Shown here: positions 20,779 through 37,600 of the stretch, piece by piece
Layout: every line of letters starts with the position of its first letter
Numbering within the stretch: position 1 is the stretch's first letter
Assembly (NCBI RefSeq): GCF_905220365.1
Contig: NC_061129.1
Location: 1,364,803 to 1,428,802 of the forward strand
Reading direction: 5' to 3'
Origin: Vanessa cardui
Taxonomy: Eukaryota; Arthropoda; Insecta; Lepidoptera; Nymphalidae
DNA length: 64,000 nucleotides
Translations under genes and position numbers: made by a program
Notes under the pieces: generated by a model
The model's database searches: none
The model's input: only the letters and a program-made list of their open reading frames with translations
What the model was told of the DNA's origin: nothing

Positions 20779-23454
20779 GACGAATTGATAACCTCCTCCT
20801 TTTGGAAGTCGGTTGAAAAGGCTTCGTAGGCTGGAGCCTAGAGCGGCAGATTTACAGTGCATTTACAGTTTCATGTGCTTAATTTGTCTTTATAATTCAT
20901 CTCGTGCTTAGCGGTGAAGGAAAACATCGTGAGGAAACCTGCATGTGACAAATTTCATACAAATTCTGCCACATGTGTATTCCACCAACCCGCATTGAAA
21001 CAGCGTGGTGGAATATGTTCCAAACCTTCTCCTCAAAGGGAGAGGAGGCCTTTAGCCCAGCAGTGGGAATTTACAGGCTGTTGTTGTAGAGTAATTTAAA
21101 TAAAACGTATACTCGTCACTACATAGCGGGTTGGAAAAATAATCTAGTAACTGACAGAAATATCACCTATTTTATAATAATACTATTAACGGAAAAAAAC
21201 GATCTAATGAGGACGATAGAACACAAATTATAAATGTTGCAAAAAAAAGTAGGGGCGGCAAAAATTGAATAGCCTACTAGCCTACTAGCGGCATATTTGT
21301 AAATCCGCCACTGTATTTAATTGGTCCCAAAACACTAGTCTTAATTTGTATTAAATATTCATTCAAATTGCTTATTTTAACCGAATTCAAAGTAACGACT
21401 TTTAGCATCTGCTATTTCAAAGGGTATAGGCTTATAATATAGGTTTCAAAATAGACACTAGAAGTAAATTATAAAATATATTTGATGTGATTACTACTTC
21501 ACTGTAAAAACTCATTGATTAATTTAGCAACAAGTTAAATTATATATAAATAAAATTGATCACATCCGAATTAAGTACGCTATCCCAATTTATCAATATT
21601 TATTTCTCATGTGAATATTATCTTTATACAAACGTGATAATCTGTAATATCATATGACCTAATATATTCGTCAATTTGACACGTCGATTTACATGCACTT
21701 GCTTTCTCGGGTTAAACTGACGCGAGAATCTATAGTGACGTATAGCGTCGAATGGCGCTATTTTAGGAGCTATTTTATTTTATATTTCTATTGGTTGCAA
21801 AAATCGGCAGTAATCGGTTTTATTGAATTTGCCAATTCTACATCTGACATATATGGTGTGTCGTACGATACGTTGATCTTTGATTTCGATAGTGATTTTC
21901 GTTCGTATATAATTATTGTTTTAATTACTATATTTATTTACTATTTTGAGCTGAGATGGCCCCGTGGTTAGAACGCGTGCATCTTAACCGATGATTGCGG
22001 GTTCAAACCCAGACAAGCACCATTATATATATATGTGCTTAATTGTGTTTATAATTCACCTCGTGCTCGGCGGTGAAGGAAAACATCGTGAGGAAACCTG
22101 CATGTGTCTAATTTCATCGAAATTCTGCCACATGTGCATTCCACCAACCCGCATTGGAACAGCGTGGTGGAATACGTTCCAAACCCTCTCCTTAATGGAA
22201 GAGGAGGCCTTATCTCAGCAGTGGGAAATTTACAGGCTGTTACTTTACTTTACTTTACTTACTATTTCGAATACAATATAGTGTGTTAGAAAGTATGTGT
22301 AAAGCTGTCGCTCCCCGCAGGCGCGCAGCAGGACCAGGAGTGGGTGATAGCGGAGCGCGACAAGTTCGAGCACGAGCTCGACCGCGACCGCGACGGCCTG
22401 CTGGCGCCGCACGAGCTGCGCCGCTGGCTCGTGCCCGACAACGAGTGAGTCACCACCCCCCACCCCCAACCCCACCACACACCACTAATACAAAACTTTT
22501 GACGACCTCCGTGGTCGAGTGGTGTGTACACCGGTTTTCATGGGTACGCCACTCTGAGGTCCCGGGTTCGATTCCCGGCCGAGTCGATGTAGATTACCAT
22601 TAGTTTTCTATGTTGTCTCGGGTCTGGGTGTTTGTGGTGCCGTCGTTACTTTTGATTTCCATAACACAAGTGCTTCAGCTACTTACATTGGGATCAGAGT
22701 AATGTATGTGATGTTGTCTCATATTTATATTTATTTATTTAATGCCTCCATGACGTGACATGATCATTACTTATTTAATCTCTGATACCAATATTCAATT
22801 ACTATTTGATTATTTGCTCCAGTTTAAAGGTAGGGATGATAATGTACCAATAGCTGATAGGACCTTTTGCTTTCAAATTTCAAATATACCTTTAGTAGAT
22901 TATTCGGACGCTTTTAACACTATGCAACATACCTTTATGATTATTTAATTACATAAAAAATAATGTAATCTAGCTACTATTGAAGAGTTCCTCACTTAAA
23001 ATCTAGAACTGGTATAATAGATGCTACCTATTGCTCACTAACAGTCCAAATCTAATAGTAGAGGTGTCTCACAAGGTTCAATATTGGGCTTCACTTTTTA
23101 TCTCAGACTTAGACATCACATATCTTTAATCAATTGGGGCCTGGGCAATCAAATCAAATCAAAATAAACTTGATTCAAGTAGGCTTTTACAAGAAGTTTT
23201 GAATCGTCATTCAACAATTAAGTGAAGCTACAAATTAATAAAAGTGCTAATCAAGAACCCGTGCTGCTCGAATATGAGAAGTCATTTATGTTATGCAATC
23301 TAACAGCGAGATCGCGGAAGAGGAGGCTGAGCACCTTCTGGCCGCAGCGGACGACGACGGCGACGGGCGCCTGTCTTACAGCGAGTTGCTCGACCACACG
23401 CCCGCCTTTGTGGGCGGCGCGCAGACACACGAGCGCTTCGACGACGAGCTGTAG
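12938..23454 (+). CDS. Reticulocalbin-2-like EF-hand protein of the secretory pathway (CREC family)
   Basis: Exons are 12938-13130, 13304-13451, 15453-15603, 16979-17056, 17601-17721, 22321-22444 and 23307-23454; 320 residues. Residues 1-24 form a signal peptide (ALTLLLTPNILLCATA). An EFDHEAILG-like box precedes the EF-hands, as in reticulocalbin-2 (DREALLG). Six EF-hand loops keep all calcium ligands: D93-E104, D129-E140, D177-E188, D214-E225, D251-E262 and D287-E298. The protein ends FDDEL, a variant of the HDEL/KDEL retrieval signal, so an ER or early-Golgi lumenal Ca2+ buffer or chaperone role is expected. Length fits the family (about 310-330). Exons 4-7 are much more GC-rich than exons 1-3. 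The 4.6-kb intron 5 is full of transposons. Calumenin and supercoiling factor are the main alternatives within the same family. Confidence 0.93.
14294..14694. mobile_element. hAT-type MITE (CAGTRRTTCCCAAA ends)
   Basis: The left end CAGTAGTTCCCAAACTT and inverted right end CAGTGATTCCCAAAGTGG are matching terminal repeats. The interior carries repeated TGGACCCC blocks at both sides. The flanking octamers TTATAAAT and CTCTAAAT match at 6 of 8, a decayed target duplication. It lies in intron 2 of the reticulocalbin-like gene. Confidence 0.75.
15190..15392 (+). repeat. SINE-like element, family A, copy 2 (5' truncated)
   Basis: Contains GTGAGCCAGTGTAACTACA, the CCAAGGTTG block, GACCAGTTACCATCTGGTGG and a terminal TACATAAAAAA tail. 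It ends about 60 bp before exon 3 of the reticulocalbin-like gene. Confidence 0.75.
15781..16086 (-). repeat. tRNA-headed SINE, family B, copy 2
   Basis: A full-length copy in reverse: the head blocks (GAGCCGAGATGGCCCAGCGG, then a degenerate B-box) are at 16086 and the (GTT)n-like tail is at 15781. In intron 3 of the reticulocalbin-like gene. Confidence 0.85.
17229..17528 (-). repeat. Repeat family D, copy 1
   Basis: A full 300-bp copy in reverse, with TTCTACCGAGAAGAACCGGC and ACTTTATTCAAGTAGGC as diagnostic blocks. It ends about 70 bp before exon 5 of the reticulocalbin-like gene. No tRNA-like promoter is visible. Confidence 0.8.
18395..18845 (+). repeat. Repeat family E, copy 1, split by a family-A SINE
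   Basis: AGTATAAAACAAAGTC at the left and CCGTGCGAAGCCGGGGCGGG at the right match the uninterrupted copy at 20043-20293. The family-A element at 18568-18768 sits inside it. E ends of this kind also occur at 40270-40315. Confidence 0.75.
18568..18768 (+). repeat. SINE-like element, family A, copy 3 (nested)
   Basis: Starts at GAGTGAGCCAGTG and ends CCATAAAAAAA. It interrupts repeat E, which fixes the order of insertion: E first, A later. Confidence 0.8.
19099..19692. repeat. Large inverted repeat, two arms of about 222 bp
   Basis: Arms 19099-19320 and 19471-19692 are near-perfect reverse complements, ending in AAATAAAATTTTAAC outside and GGTGTCAGCCA inside, with a 150-bp spacer. Both arms carry the ACCGACTTC motif of family G. 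RNA from either strand would fold into a long hairpin. Confidence 0.9.
20043..20293 (+). repeat. Repeat family E, copy 2
   Basis: The uninterrupted counterpart of the copy at 18395, from AGTATAAAACAAAGTCGC to GCGAAGCCGGGGTGGGC. It lies inside the hAT element. Confidence 0.75.
20731..20774 (+). repeat. Poly(A) tract of 44
   Basis: An uninterrupted A-run just before the family-G end (ATAACCTCCTCCTTTTGGAA, about 20783). Its length may be unreliable in assembly. Confidence 0.9.
20868..21089 (+). repeat. tRNA-headed SINE, family B, copy 3 (5' truncated)
   Basis: Starts within the body (TTCATGTGCTTAATTTG) and runs to the GGCTGTTGTTGTAG tail. The tRNA-like head is missing. It is nested in the hAT element. 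Confidence 0.8.
21949..22259 (+). repeat. tRNA-headed SINE, family B, copy 4, with target duplication
   Basis: Complete head (GATGGCCCCGTGGTTAG, B-box GGGTTCAAACCC), body and a (TTTAC)n tail. TTACTATTT occurs directly before the head and again right after the tail, consistent with a target-site duplication. It ends about 60 bp before exon 6 of the reticulocalbin-like gene. Confidence 0.88.
22499..22745 (+). repeat. tRNA-headed SINE, family C, copy 2
   Basis: Has TGGTCGAGTGGTGTG (A-box-like) and GGTTCGATTCC (B-box), and closely matches the copy at 9018 through to the TCTCATATTTA end. It lies about 50 bp downstream of exon 6. Confidence 0.85.
22840..23115 (+). pseudogene. Decayed LINE reverse-transcriptase fragment
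   Basis: Two short protein-like stretches in different frames resemble non-LTR reverse transcriptase: VDYSDAFNTMQH (compare the D-S-K-A-F-D-x-x-x-H block) near 22897 and SRGVSQGSILG (compare GVPQGSILGP) near 23058. Stops and frameshifts separate them. It lies in intron 6 of the reticulocalbin-like gene. Confidence 0.55.
23149..23228 (+). repeat. Repeat family D, copy 2 (5' end only)
   Basis: TCAAATCAAAATAAACTTGA followed by AAGTAGGCTTTTACAAG and AACAATTAAGTGAAGCTAC; truncated after about 80 bp. Confidence 0.7.
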
Positions 23455-23456
23455 GG

Positions 23457-28629
<5,173 letters not shown>

Positions 28630-31600
28630 TCACTTGCAGCACGACGAGGCGCGCGGCGCGTCGGCGTCGTTGAGGCGCCGCGCGCCGCCCGCCGCGCCGC
28701 CGCCCGCGCTCTCGCTCTTTGGTAACTTGTTCGCTGCAACGCCACACACGATACTGTCTCTGTACCCGCGCACGAGCTTCATGTGGCACACTCACTCACT
28801 CATTGAATGGATGGGATTTGGTCGAAATTTTTAGTTAACTCTATGTCAGTGTTTTTCAAACTTTTTGTACAAGTACGTTCGCGTTTCCGAGTTAAAAAAA
28901 AACAGCTAAGAGAGTGTCGGACACGCACATGACCCTTTCATGTTCCGTAGCCATTAGATGGGCCATAGATGGAAATTTAGCGATCTCTTTCACCTCTTCG
29001 GTACTTAGTTGGGGATACACAGCACATTTTTTTTTTCGGAATTATTGTAATAGTATTTCGAAAGTTAAGGAAGGGGGATACTCTAATTTTAATTTTGTAT
29101 TAGTATATCTCGAGACTGGGGGATTAGATCCACATGGTTTCAAGGCAATTTTTGTTGTTTTTAAAGATACCTTTTTAACAATACCCCACACGATGGGGTA
29201 AGTCGAGTCTTTTTTTTTTCGAATTAACTTTTTGCTGTATTTAAAACAATCATTTTTCGATAATTTTAAAAACCAATCATTGGATTATCAGTATACATCT
29301 CTCCACCAATTTTCGTGGCAATCGAGGCAGAAACGGCGGAGAACGAGCCAGGACAGACAGACGGACGGACGGACATGACGAAACTATAAGGGTTCCTACT
29401 AGAGACTACTAAGTAGACTACGGAACCCTAAAAATGATGACGACCCTTAAGCCAAGAAGAATCATGCCCGTTTATACTACGTAGTTATTTCCTTTCTATT
29501 GAGACCTGTTTTTAAACTATTGAGAGAATTCTACATTCGGATCATGCAAACGCAAGCCACAGTTTGAAAAACACTGATCAATAGCATTCTTATTAAATTA
29601 AGGGGAAAGGCCAATGTTAACGAAGCTGTTATCCTTATCTTGTTAAAAACAAAGATGACAACATTTTCGCAGTGGTAGAGCTTCGTGCAAGCCGGCCTCG
29701 ACGGGTACCACCCACTCATCAGATGTTATACCGTCAAACAGCAGTATTGCTGTGTTTCAATTTGAAAGGTGAGCGAGCCAATTCCTACCAGTAACTACAG
29801 GCACCAGGGATATACAATCCCGTCGCCAAGGTCCTTCAAGTCCCCAAGGCCGGTGGAGCACTGACAATGTATGTAATGGTTTTTATTTTTCACAGCGACA
29901 TTATTTATGGCGGGTGGTGACCTTTTAACATCAAGTAGCCCAATTTTTCGTACCGAAAAACAATAACATATTAAAATTGTCCTCACCGATAGCTAGGAAT
30001 ATATCATTAACGTTCATGGCCGTCTTGGCGCTGGTCTCCATGAAGAGCAGCCCGTTCTCGTCGGCGTAGGCCTGCGCCTCCTCGAACTCCACCATGCGCT
30101 TGGCGGCCAGGTCGCTCTTGTTGCCCGCCAGCGCGATCACGATGGACGGAGACGCCTGCCTCTGCAGCTCCTTTACCCAGTTCTTGGCGCGACCGAATGT
30201 GTCCTGGAAAGGAAATTAGTTCCAATGTTAAAATATTGTAAGACATAATTAATTTTGTTTTACTTAGAACGAAACAAAAATAATTATCAACTTTTTTTAA
30301 TGTCCACAATAAAGAGTACTTGTATTGCATTGTTTTTGCTTGAGTAGTTCCTTTTTATTATTACATAACGTAGTCGGCGTCCTGGGCACCGGGCGAGTCC
30401 CATATCCCCCCCCCCCTTCCTCCATATCCTCAATAATGTGTTTTTCAACGAGAAAAAGGAATTGTGAGTCCTTAATAGTAGCCATTTCACTGCACTAACT
30501 CGGTACAAAGTATTACTGCTCATTAAACCAGACGGTCTTTGACAAAACCCATTAGTATTTGTAATAAATGAATTAATTTTATTTTTTAACTTCAGGTGAA
30601 TAAATAATATAACGACAATAAGATACATACAAACATCCCAATGTTTACATTCTTAAGTAATTACTATTCTATTTATACATTTTCAAGGGCTTTGTCCTGC
30701 AAAATAACACACTCTAATCAACTATAGACAGTGTTTGGTCCATAGATAACGTTATCTGCGTTCGTCTGTCTGGATGCAAACATCAATGGACATACATTGT
30801 AGGAAATGATTAATTATAAATATTATTTTGTTTTTAACGAGTTCTTAAACCTTAGGCAGACGATGTATTCAAACATTTTTTTAAATAAAAACAAATAACT
30901 TTGTCGCTTAAAACGATTAGTAATTGAGATAAATCCGTGGTGTTTACATTTATGTCAATAAATTAAGATGAACGTATCGTGAATATCTAATTGTAGAATA
31001 AATTACTTTGACGACCTCCGTGCTCGAGTAGTGTGTATGAACATCGGTTTTCATGGGTACGCCACTACGAATTCCCGGGTTCGATTCCCGGCCGAGTTGA
31101 TGGAGAAAAAGATCATTAATTTTTTATGTTGTGTTTAATGTATAGATGTTGTCAAAAAAAAAAAAAACTAAAATAAAAATGTAAGTTTAAACGAAACGAT
31201 TGAAAAACTTAATACGAAGAATCAGCGAGTGACAAGTTGAAAGAACGCGAAAGTAATCGATCGTCGATACGGAGCATCTATTTTCTCGTCTCTATGTCAC
31301 GCCCTTGAACCCGGGAAGACTTACGTGTGTAATACGATTGTCCGCATACGCACTGACGGGGGCGGCGACCAAAATAATAACGTTAATGATACCATATCTG
31401 TATTACCACGTGAACCGGCTTGAGCGTGCCGACCGCGGCGACTCGTGCACATATGTATCGATGTTTGACAAAGTCGAGTTCGTTCGAATCCCTCGGGGCA
31501 TGGACATTTTTAGCGAGCTATTATTTAACTTCACAAAGTCAAACGGTGCAACTGACATTTTTAACCGGTTTCCATGCAACCGATCGAGTCGATACTTATA

Positions 31601-34600
31601 CAGAAAAAAAAACACAGATAAAATATCGTAATAAATTAAAACTAAGTATATTTTTATCATAAATTAATTTAAAGACGCAGCGCTAGTCTCTATAAAAACA
31701 ATCAATTAACAATAGTTTTATGACAAAACGAATATTTAACACTCAATTACAGAAACATTAGCACTTGGCTTATAAGTCATAAAAAATCTATCATCAATTT
31801 TCCGCCTGGGTAGGTACCACCCACTTATCAGATATTCTACCGCTAAACAAAGGTACGCAGTATTGTTGTGTTCCGGTTTGAAGGGTTAGTGAGCCGGTGT
31901 AGGGGCATAGCATCTAGTTCCTAAGTTTGGTGGCGCATTGAGTATGTAAGGAATAGTTAATATTTCTTATAGCGTCATTCTCTATGGGTGATTGTGACCA
32001 CTTACCATCAGGTGGCCCATATGCTCGTCCACCAACCTATACCATAAAAAAAAATCGATTTGGAATACATAACTTAACTTTTTTAATGTCAACAAATACA
32101 CATAGTTCATGGTATATGCATATAAACTAATATGATGGCTAATGAGATGTTCAAAAACATGAATCAACGCAAAATTGATCGAGACCACTGCACTGATTGG
32201 TATCACTAGACAAATATTAAAAGTCAACATAGTTGATAGAGTAAGTAAAACATAGAGTGATATTCATTGAACCGTATTGACTACATGCATAATAAACAAT
32301 TCGTTCAAAAACATTAAATGAATTTAATTTTGGGCAGAATCGATTCGCCTTCATGCTATTTTCAGACAAGGCGTACGTATCAATCATGTTTAGGAGTTAC
32401 ATAGGAGTGTGTTAATTTAGACTTGAGTTCCAGACTAGTTATTATTAAATTACAGATTAGGTCTAATATTAAAGTTTTTTTTTAAATATTATTTTCAGTA
32501 CTATCTTCATCAGTATAGGATTAAAGATGACAATATTATTATTTTGCCTTGATCCAAATATACTTTTCAAAAAGCAATTACTTATCCAAATTCAATTTGG
32601 TTAAAATACTATTTCGATTATTTATTATTTATATACAAGTCTATTGCAGATTAATTTGTCATCGTTTTAATTCAATAATTCAACCTCGGCTTAATTATTC
32701 AATTACAAATTTCATTATTAATGTGTAGAAAACAACAAATTGACATACATACCTATTAAAAAAATCTATGAGCCAATTATGTTGAACCTAAATTATTCTT
32801 AAAAACATTAATTAGCTGTGCTTAAATAAAAACTTAGGTAAACTCTGTGTTCGCGGCTTCGAAAAGAAATATACCGAATTGCATACTTTCATCTGTTTAT
32901 ACGTAGGTAAAATAATATGTTTGTTAGACCATAGTTATTATGTGTGTCAAGAATAATTATATAATCGAGTGAAACAACGTAAAAACGAGCGATTCTTATG
33001 ATGTTTATAACTAAATCTCCTTACATAGCAAGCTCTTAACAACTGTAGGTATTCAACAGGTAACGACTGCATCGCGCATCGTACAACAACGCAGTCTTGA
33101 CGTAACGGCTGCGTCCACACGGAGCGACACGCGATTGAAAATATTTTATATACTTAGCGGTTATTTAATTATGCGACTAATATCCTTTGTAAATAAGCCT
33201 TAACCTCACAGCAATTATGTAAAGAAAACGATGCCAGATTTTATCGTAAGCGAACGTATTACTGTAAAAGTTTACGGTACTAATAAAAATCTCACCTTTA
33301 TCCTTTGTTTAATTTAAATATAAAGCAAACCGCTTGGAAACAAATTTCTCTTTTAATATGAATTTCTACAAATAAACTACTTCTGAATGCCCAATGGTCA
33401 CAAGACATGAATCTTATCCGACGATTTTGAGTTCAAACTCAGGGAAAGCAAAACTTTTTTAAAATTCCTCTCTTATTTGGCGGGGAAGGGACAATATCGA
33501 GAGGAAACCTGCTCAGGACGGACAAGAATTTATCACCAATAACCCTTCGTGTAACCAATCTACATCGGTTTAAATTTTTCATTAATTTAATTTAACTATA
33601 GGTACTCATATTTACTGTGAACATTTTCGCAAAGAAATGAATTACTTTTTATATGATATAAAATGAATAAATTATTACGAACGAACGTAGTCAACAAACG
33701 GCTTACAATAATAAGATAAACAAGAAGTGACAATAGAAGTATATAAAAACAATTAACATTATCTGATAAGGGCGTCACGTGAGGGGCGGATAGGTGACGG
33801 GGACGTTTCTTTCACACTACTCGATAATTTATAGCTGCTGATAGAGGACGTTTCATTGAATGTGAGCCAGAGAGGATCATTTGTTTTTATTACCATAAAC
33901 AAGCAATGGACGAAAGAATTATTATAAAATCGAAAATATGTTAAATTCAAGTAGTTGAAAAGGTGATAGTACTGCCATGGGTACGATGAGCGGTGAGAGT
34001 ATTATTATAATTAAACAAAACCAACAAACAAAAACAGCCTTTAAATTTCCCACTGCTGGACTAAGCCTCTCCCTCTGAGAAGATTCGGAACATATTCTAC
34101 CACGCTGTTCCAATAATAAGTATTTATATAGCTCCTGTTTGTGGAATACACATGTTGCAGATTTTCTATGTAAGTCACATACAGGTTTCCTCACGATGTT
34201 TTCTTTCACTGCCAAGCACAAGATGAATATGAACACAAATTAAGAACATGAATATTCAGTGTTGCTTTGCCTGGATTTGAACTCTCAATCATCGGTTAAG
34301 ATGCAGGCGGTCTAACCACTGGGCCATCTCGGCTCTCGTCATTAAACGTCGAATTTTAATTTTATTTATTCCTTTTGTTTGTATGAAAGGAATACTTCTG
34401 TAATTCCCTAAAGTTTCCTGTCACGTGTAGCTTTTTTTAATCACATTGAAATGTGAAGAGCCGTCATTATAATGCCTAATTCTAAAAAATACTTCCTCCG
34501 TAATTGTTCGAGGTAATGTAAGTTTTTTGTTCTTAATTATAATTATGACTACAAAGGCTATTTTTTTAGGATCAATAGAAGTTTAACTATTTGTAATGAC

Positions 34601-37600
34601 ATTGAAATGTTTTTTTTATTCACTGAAATTGTCGGAGACAATCGGAGACGAGTATTTGGTGGTAGTGCTTTCTGCGAACCAATACTGCCGCCAAGAATGC
34701 TTGGTATTGTTATATCTACTTTAAAGAATGAGTGAGCCAGTGTAAGCTACAGGCACAAGACACATAATATCTTATTCCTCAAGGTTGGCGGCTTCCCGTT
34801 GGAGGCGTGCAATGATATTAAGTATGGAGACGGTACAAGCGGATTGACGAAATAACGAAATTAATAGCGTAGTCACATGTTATATACATGTTACCTAATA
34901 TTTACTTACAATTCTTGCCATTCAAAAAAACATTTAATACATTTTTTTATACGTCATTCACGTTAATACTATCATCAATCGCCGCTGAATCATCCGTGGA
35001 TGATTATACGCTATGTAGTTTTTGAATTCCATTGATCATTCCCCTTTACTTTATTTAATGGCCAGCGAAGCGAGCGCGCAACGTCTAGTTAAATACATAA
35101 AATCACAGCTCTGCCTGGCAAATTAAATACAAAATTGTAAATCTCGCTATCCTACCGGCGACATGGACCATCTTTAATACGACTGTCATCACTTAAGCCA
35201 GCCTGCCAAAGTAACGAACGAAATGATTCGATTATCTAACGCTTGCACAAGCGACTGCGTTCGAGGCTTGAAAAAATTTATCGAGGTCAAGGGCGACATC
35301 ATATTAAGATGTTTAGTAACTTAACGTAACAAACATTTAAAAACGATACACATGGATGAACATATACAAGTTTAAATCATTAGCTATTATAGAAGTTTCA
35401 GAATTAAATCACCCCACAATAAAGTATCACATATTGAAATAGGGAATCCTATAACCAGACCTAATTTTTTTTGTATCTTCTTTACGTCGGCATTAAGCAT
35501 TACGTAAATACAGAGTTACAAAGAGAGTAGATAATATGTTTTATGTAAAGCCTATAAATAAAGTCGGATTATCAAACGGAAACTATCCTTAACAATCGGA
35601 TAAAACTAAATCCGTATCCGTAACCTTATCTGGAATCGGGTTTATTCCTATAAACTACAATAATTAAACAACATATCCTGGTATAATAAACTACATATCC
35701 TGGTCTAAATATAAAGAAATATTATTTTAAATTCATACATACATATTATTTATAAATTCATACAAATCAGATCAATGTACAAATATGTTGATCACACCTT
35801 GTACCGTCAACCGTTTTATCTATTAAGGTGTATTGACACTACCAAGTGTGACCTTTTTACGTACGTATATATTATGAAACTAACTATACTAATATCATAA
35901 ATACGAATGTATCTCTGTCCATACGTATTGTTCTGAAGTCGATGAAATTTGGTATGAAGCAAGGTGAAGCCACAGGCTATCCCTAGAACGCGAGTGAATC
36001 CGCGGGCGTTATCTAGTGTAACATTAAAAGAATGAATTCTTAAACGGTTCCGTGTCAAACGTCACTAACTGCGGGCAACGTGGCTGACCTGCTATCGATC
36101 ACACACGATACACGAATACAATAACAGCAACATATTATATCTTATATCGTTTTTCTTATGAGCAAAATAACAATTGTAAGTCAATTACCATCTCATACAA
36201 TGAGGGATACATCTATACTAATATTGTAGTAGCGTTACTGTCTGTTACCTCTTCAAACTTAAACCGATTAAGATGAAAATTGGTGTAGAGATAGTTTGAT
36301 TCATTTCCCATCAAGAAGGTAATATATAGAGGTAACGATTTGCGTTATATACGTTAACATTTAGGAATTCCGCGCGTGTAGAGCCGATGGTTCAGCTAGT
36401 CTTCATAAATGTAATCGTCGTTGCGATTGTTTGTGGTCATGTACACGCTATGTTATATTGTATTCCAATCGAAGGAGATTTACATAAAGCAAACCGTGGA
36501 TTTACACATTCTATGTCTTTGAATAGTAGCTCTACTACATTGAACAGGGCGACTTGGACAAATGGTTTTTCGAACCCAGACAACTACCAGTGAATTTCCA
36601 TGTGCTTCAATAGTGTTCATAATTCACCTCGCGATAGGAGGCGAAGGAAAACATCGTGAGGAAACTGACATGTGTCTACAAGCATTGAATTCCACGTGAA
36701 GCAGCATGGTATAGTTATCGTCAACCTTGGGACAGCATATGGACTTTTAGAGCGACACTTATCTTTTTTTAAAGGCAATTAAAAAGTGAATATTTTTTTA
36801 CTTTTTAATTCCATTTTCGATAGCAACTTCGATATTCAAAAAGCCACTATTTCAAGAGTCCATAGCGTAGGTTATTCTCGAACTCGACCAATGACATCGT
36901 GTCATTTCAACATTGTTTATTTGCCTTTACTCCTCCTATGTTTGGATTACTCATATTCATTTGTTTTTCTTTCGTCGTTGTATTGTCGTAACTATTACCC
37001 AAATTAAAACTTAAAATTAAGTCTTTTATGCTTAAGATTATTATTTTATTTAAAAAAAAAAAAAACATTAAAACCAATAGTCAATAATGTTATGATGCCC
37101 CCTTGTACTTTAAATAGTCTAAAGTCTTTAAAAAATCCAAAATTGTCGATATCTATGTACATATATGTGACATGAAAAAGTAGCAGCCTGTAAACTAACA
37201 GCTGGGACAGGTAATTCCGAGGAGCTCTCCCTGGTTTGAACCCTAAACCATCCTTATGATGCACTCGGTCTAGCAACGGGGCAAACTCAGTTCTCACAAT
37301 ATAATCCATCTGTATTTTTGTTTAATAAAACAATTAAGTTAATCTTGTATTTATCAAGGTCATATTAAAGTATTTTAGTCATTGAAATACTAATGAGAAT
37401 TATACAAAGAACATAGCGATCATTCATTGCGGTACAGCATACCGGTCCAGTGCGTCTGATTAGCAAACGATAAAGATTTATCTTAATTAAGCTCGCCACA
37501 TTTTGTGAAACACGAATAAGAAAAAAACTCATTGAGTTCGCTATTAAACTAAAGGTAATTTCGACGGTTTGAATGTCAGAGTAAGAAAACCTTAGTTTTT

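Larger units (their letters stand above)
19082..21313. mobile_element. 2.2-kb hAT-type element (composite, non-autonomous)
   Basis: The terminal inverted repeat CAGTGGCGGATTTAC lies at 19082-19096 and, inverted, at 21299-21313. Identical octamers TATTTAAT flank it at 19074-19081 and 21314-21321. An 8-bp duplication and CAG start are the hallmarks of the hAT superfamily. Inside are a 222-bp inverted duplication, a copy of repeat E, a family-G end with a 44-bp A-run and a truncated family-B SINE. No transposase ORF is present. It lies in intron 5 of the reticulocalbin-like gene. Confidence 0.85.

Noticed and set aside
28914..29201. 95-residue open frame
   Set aside because: Lies inside dispersed repeat F with no recognisable domain.
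31305..31662. Overlapping open frames on both strands in Rab5 intron 2
   Set aside because: No protein family, no splice-site support, and opposite-strand overlap; judged chance.
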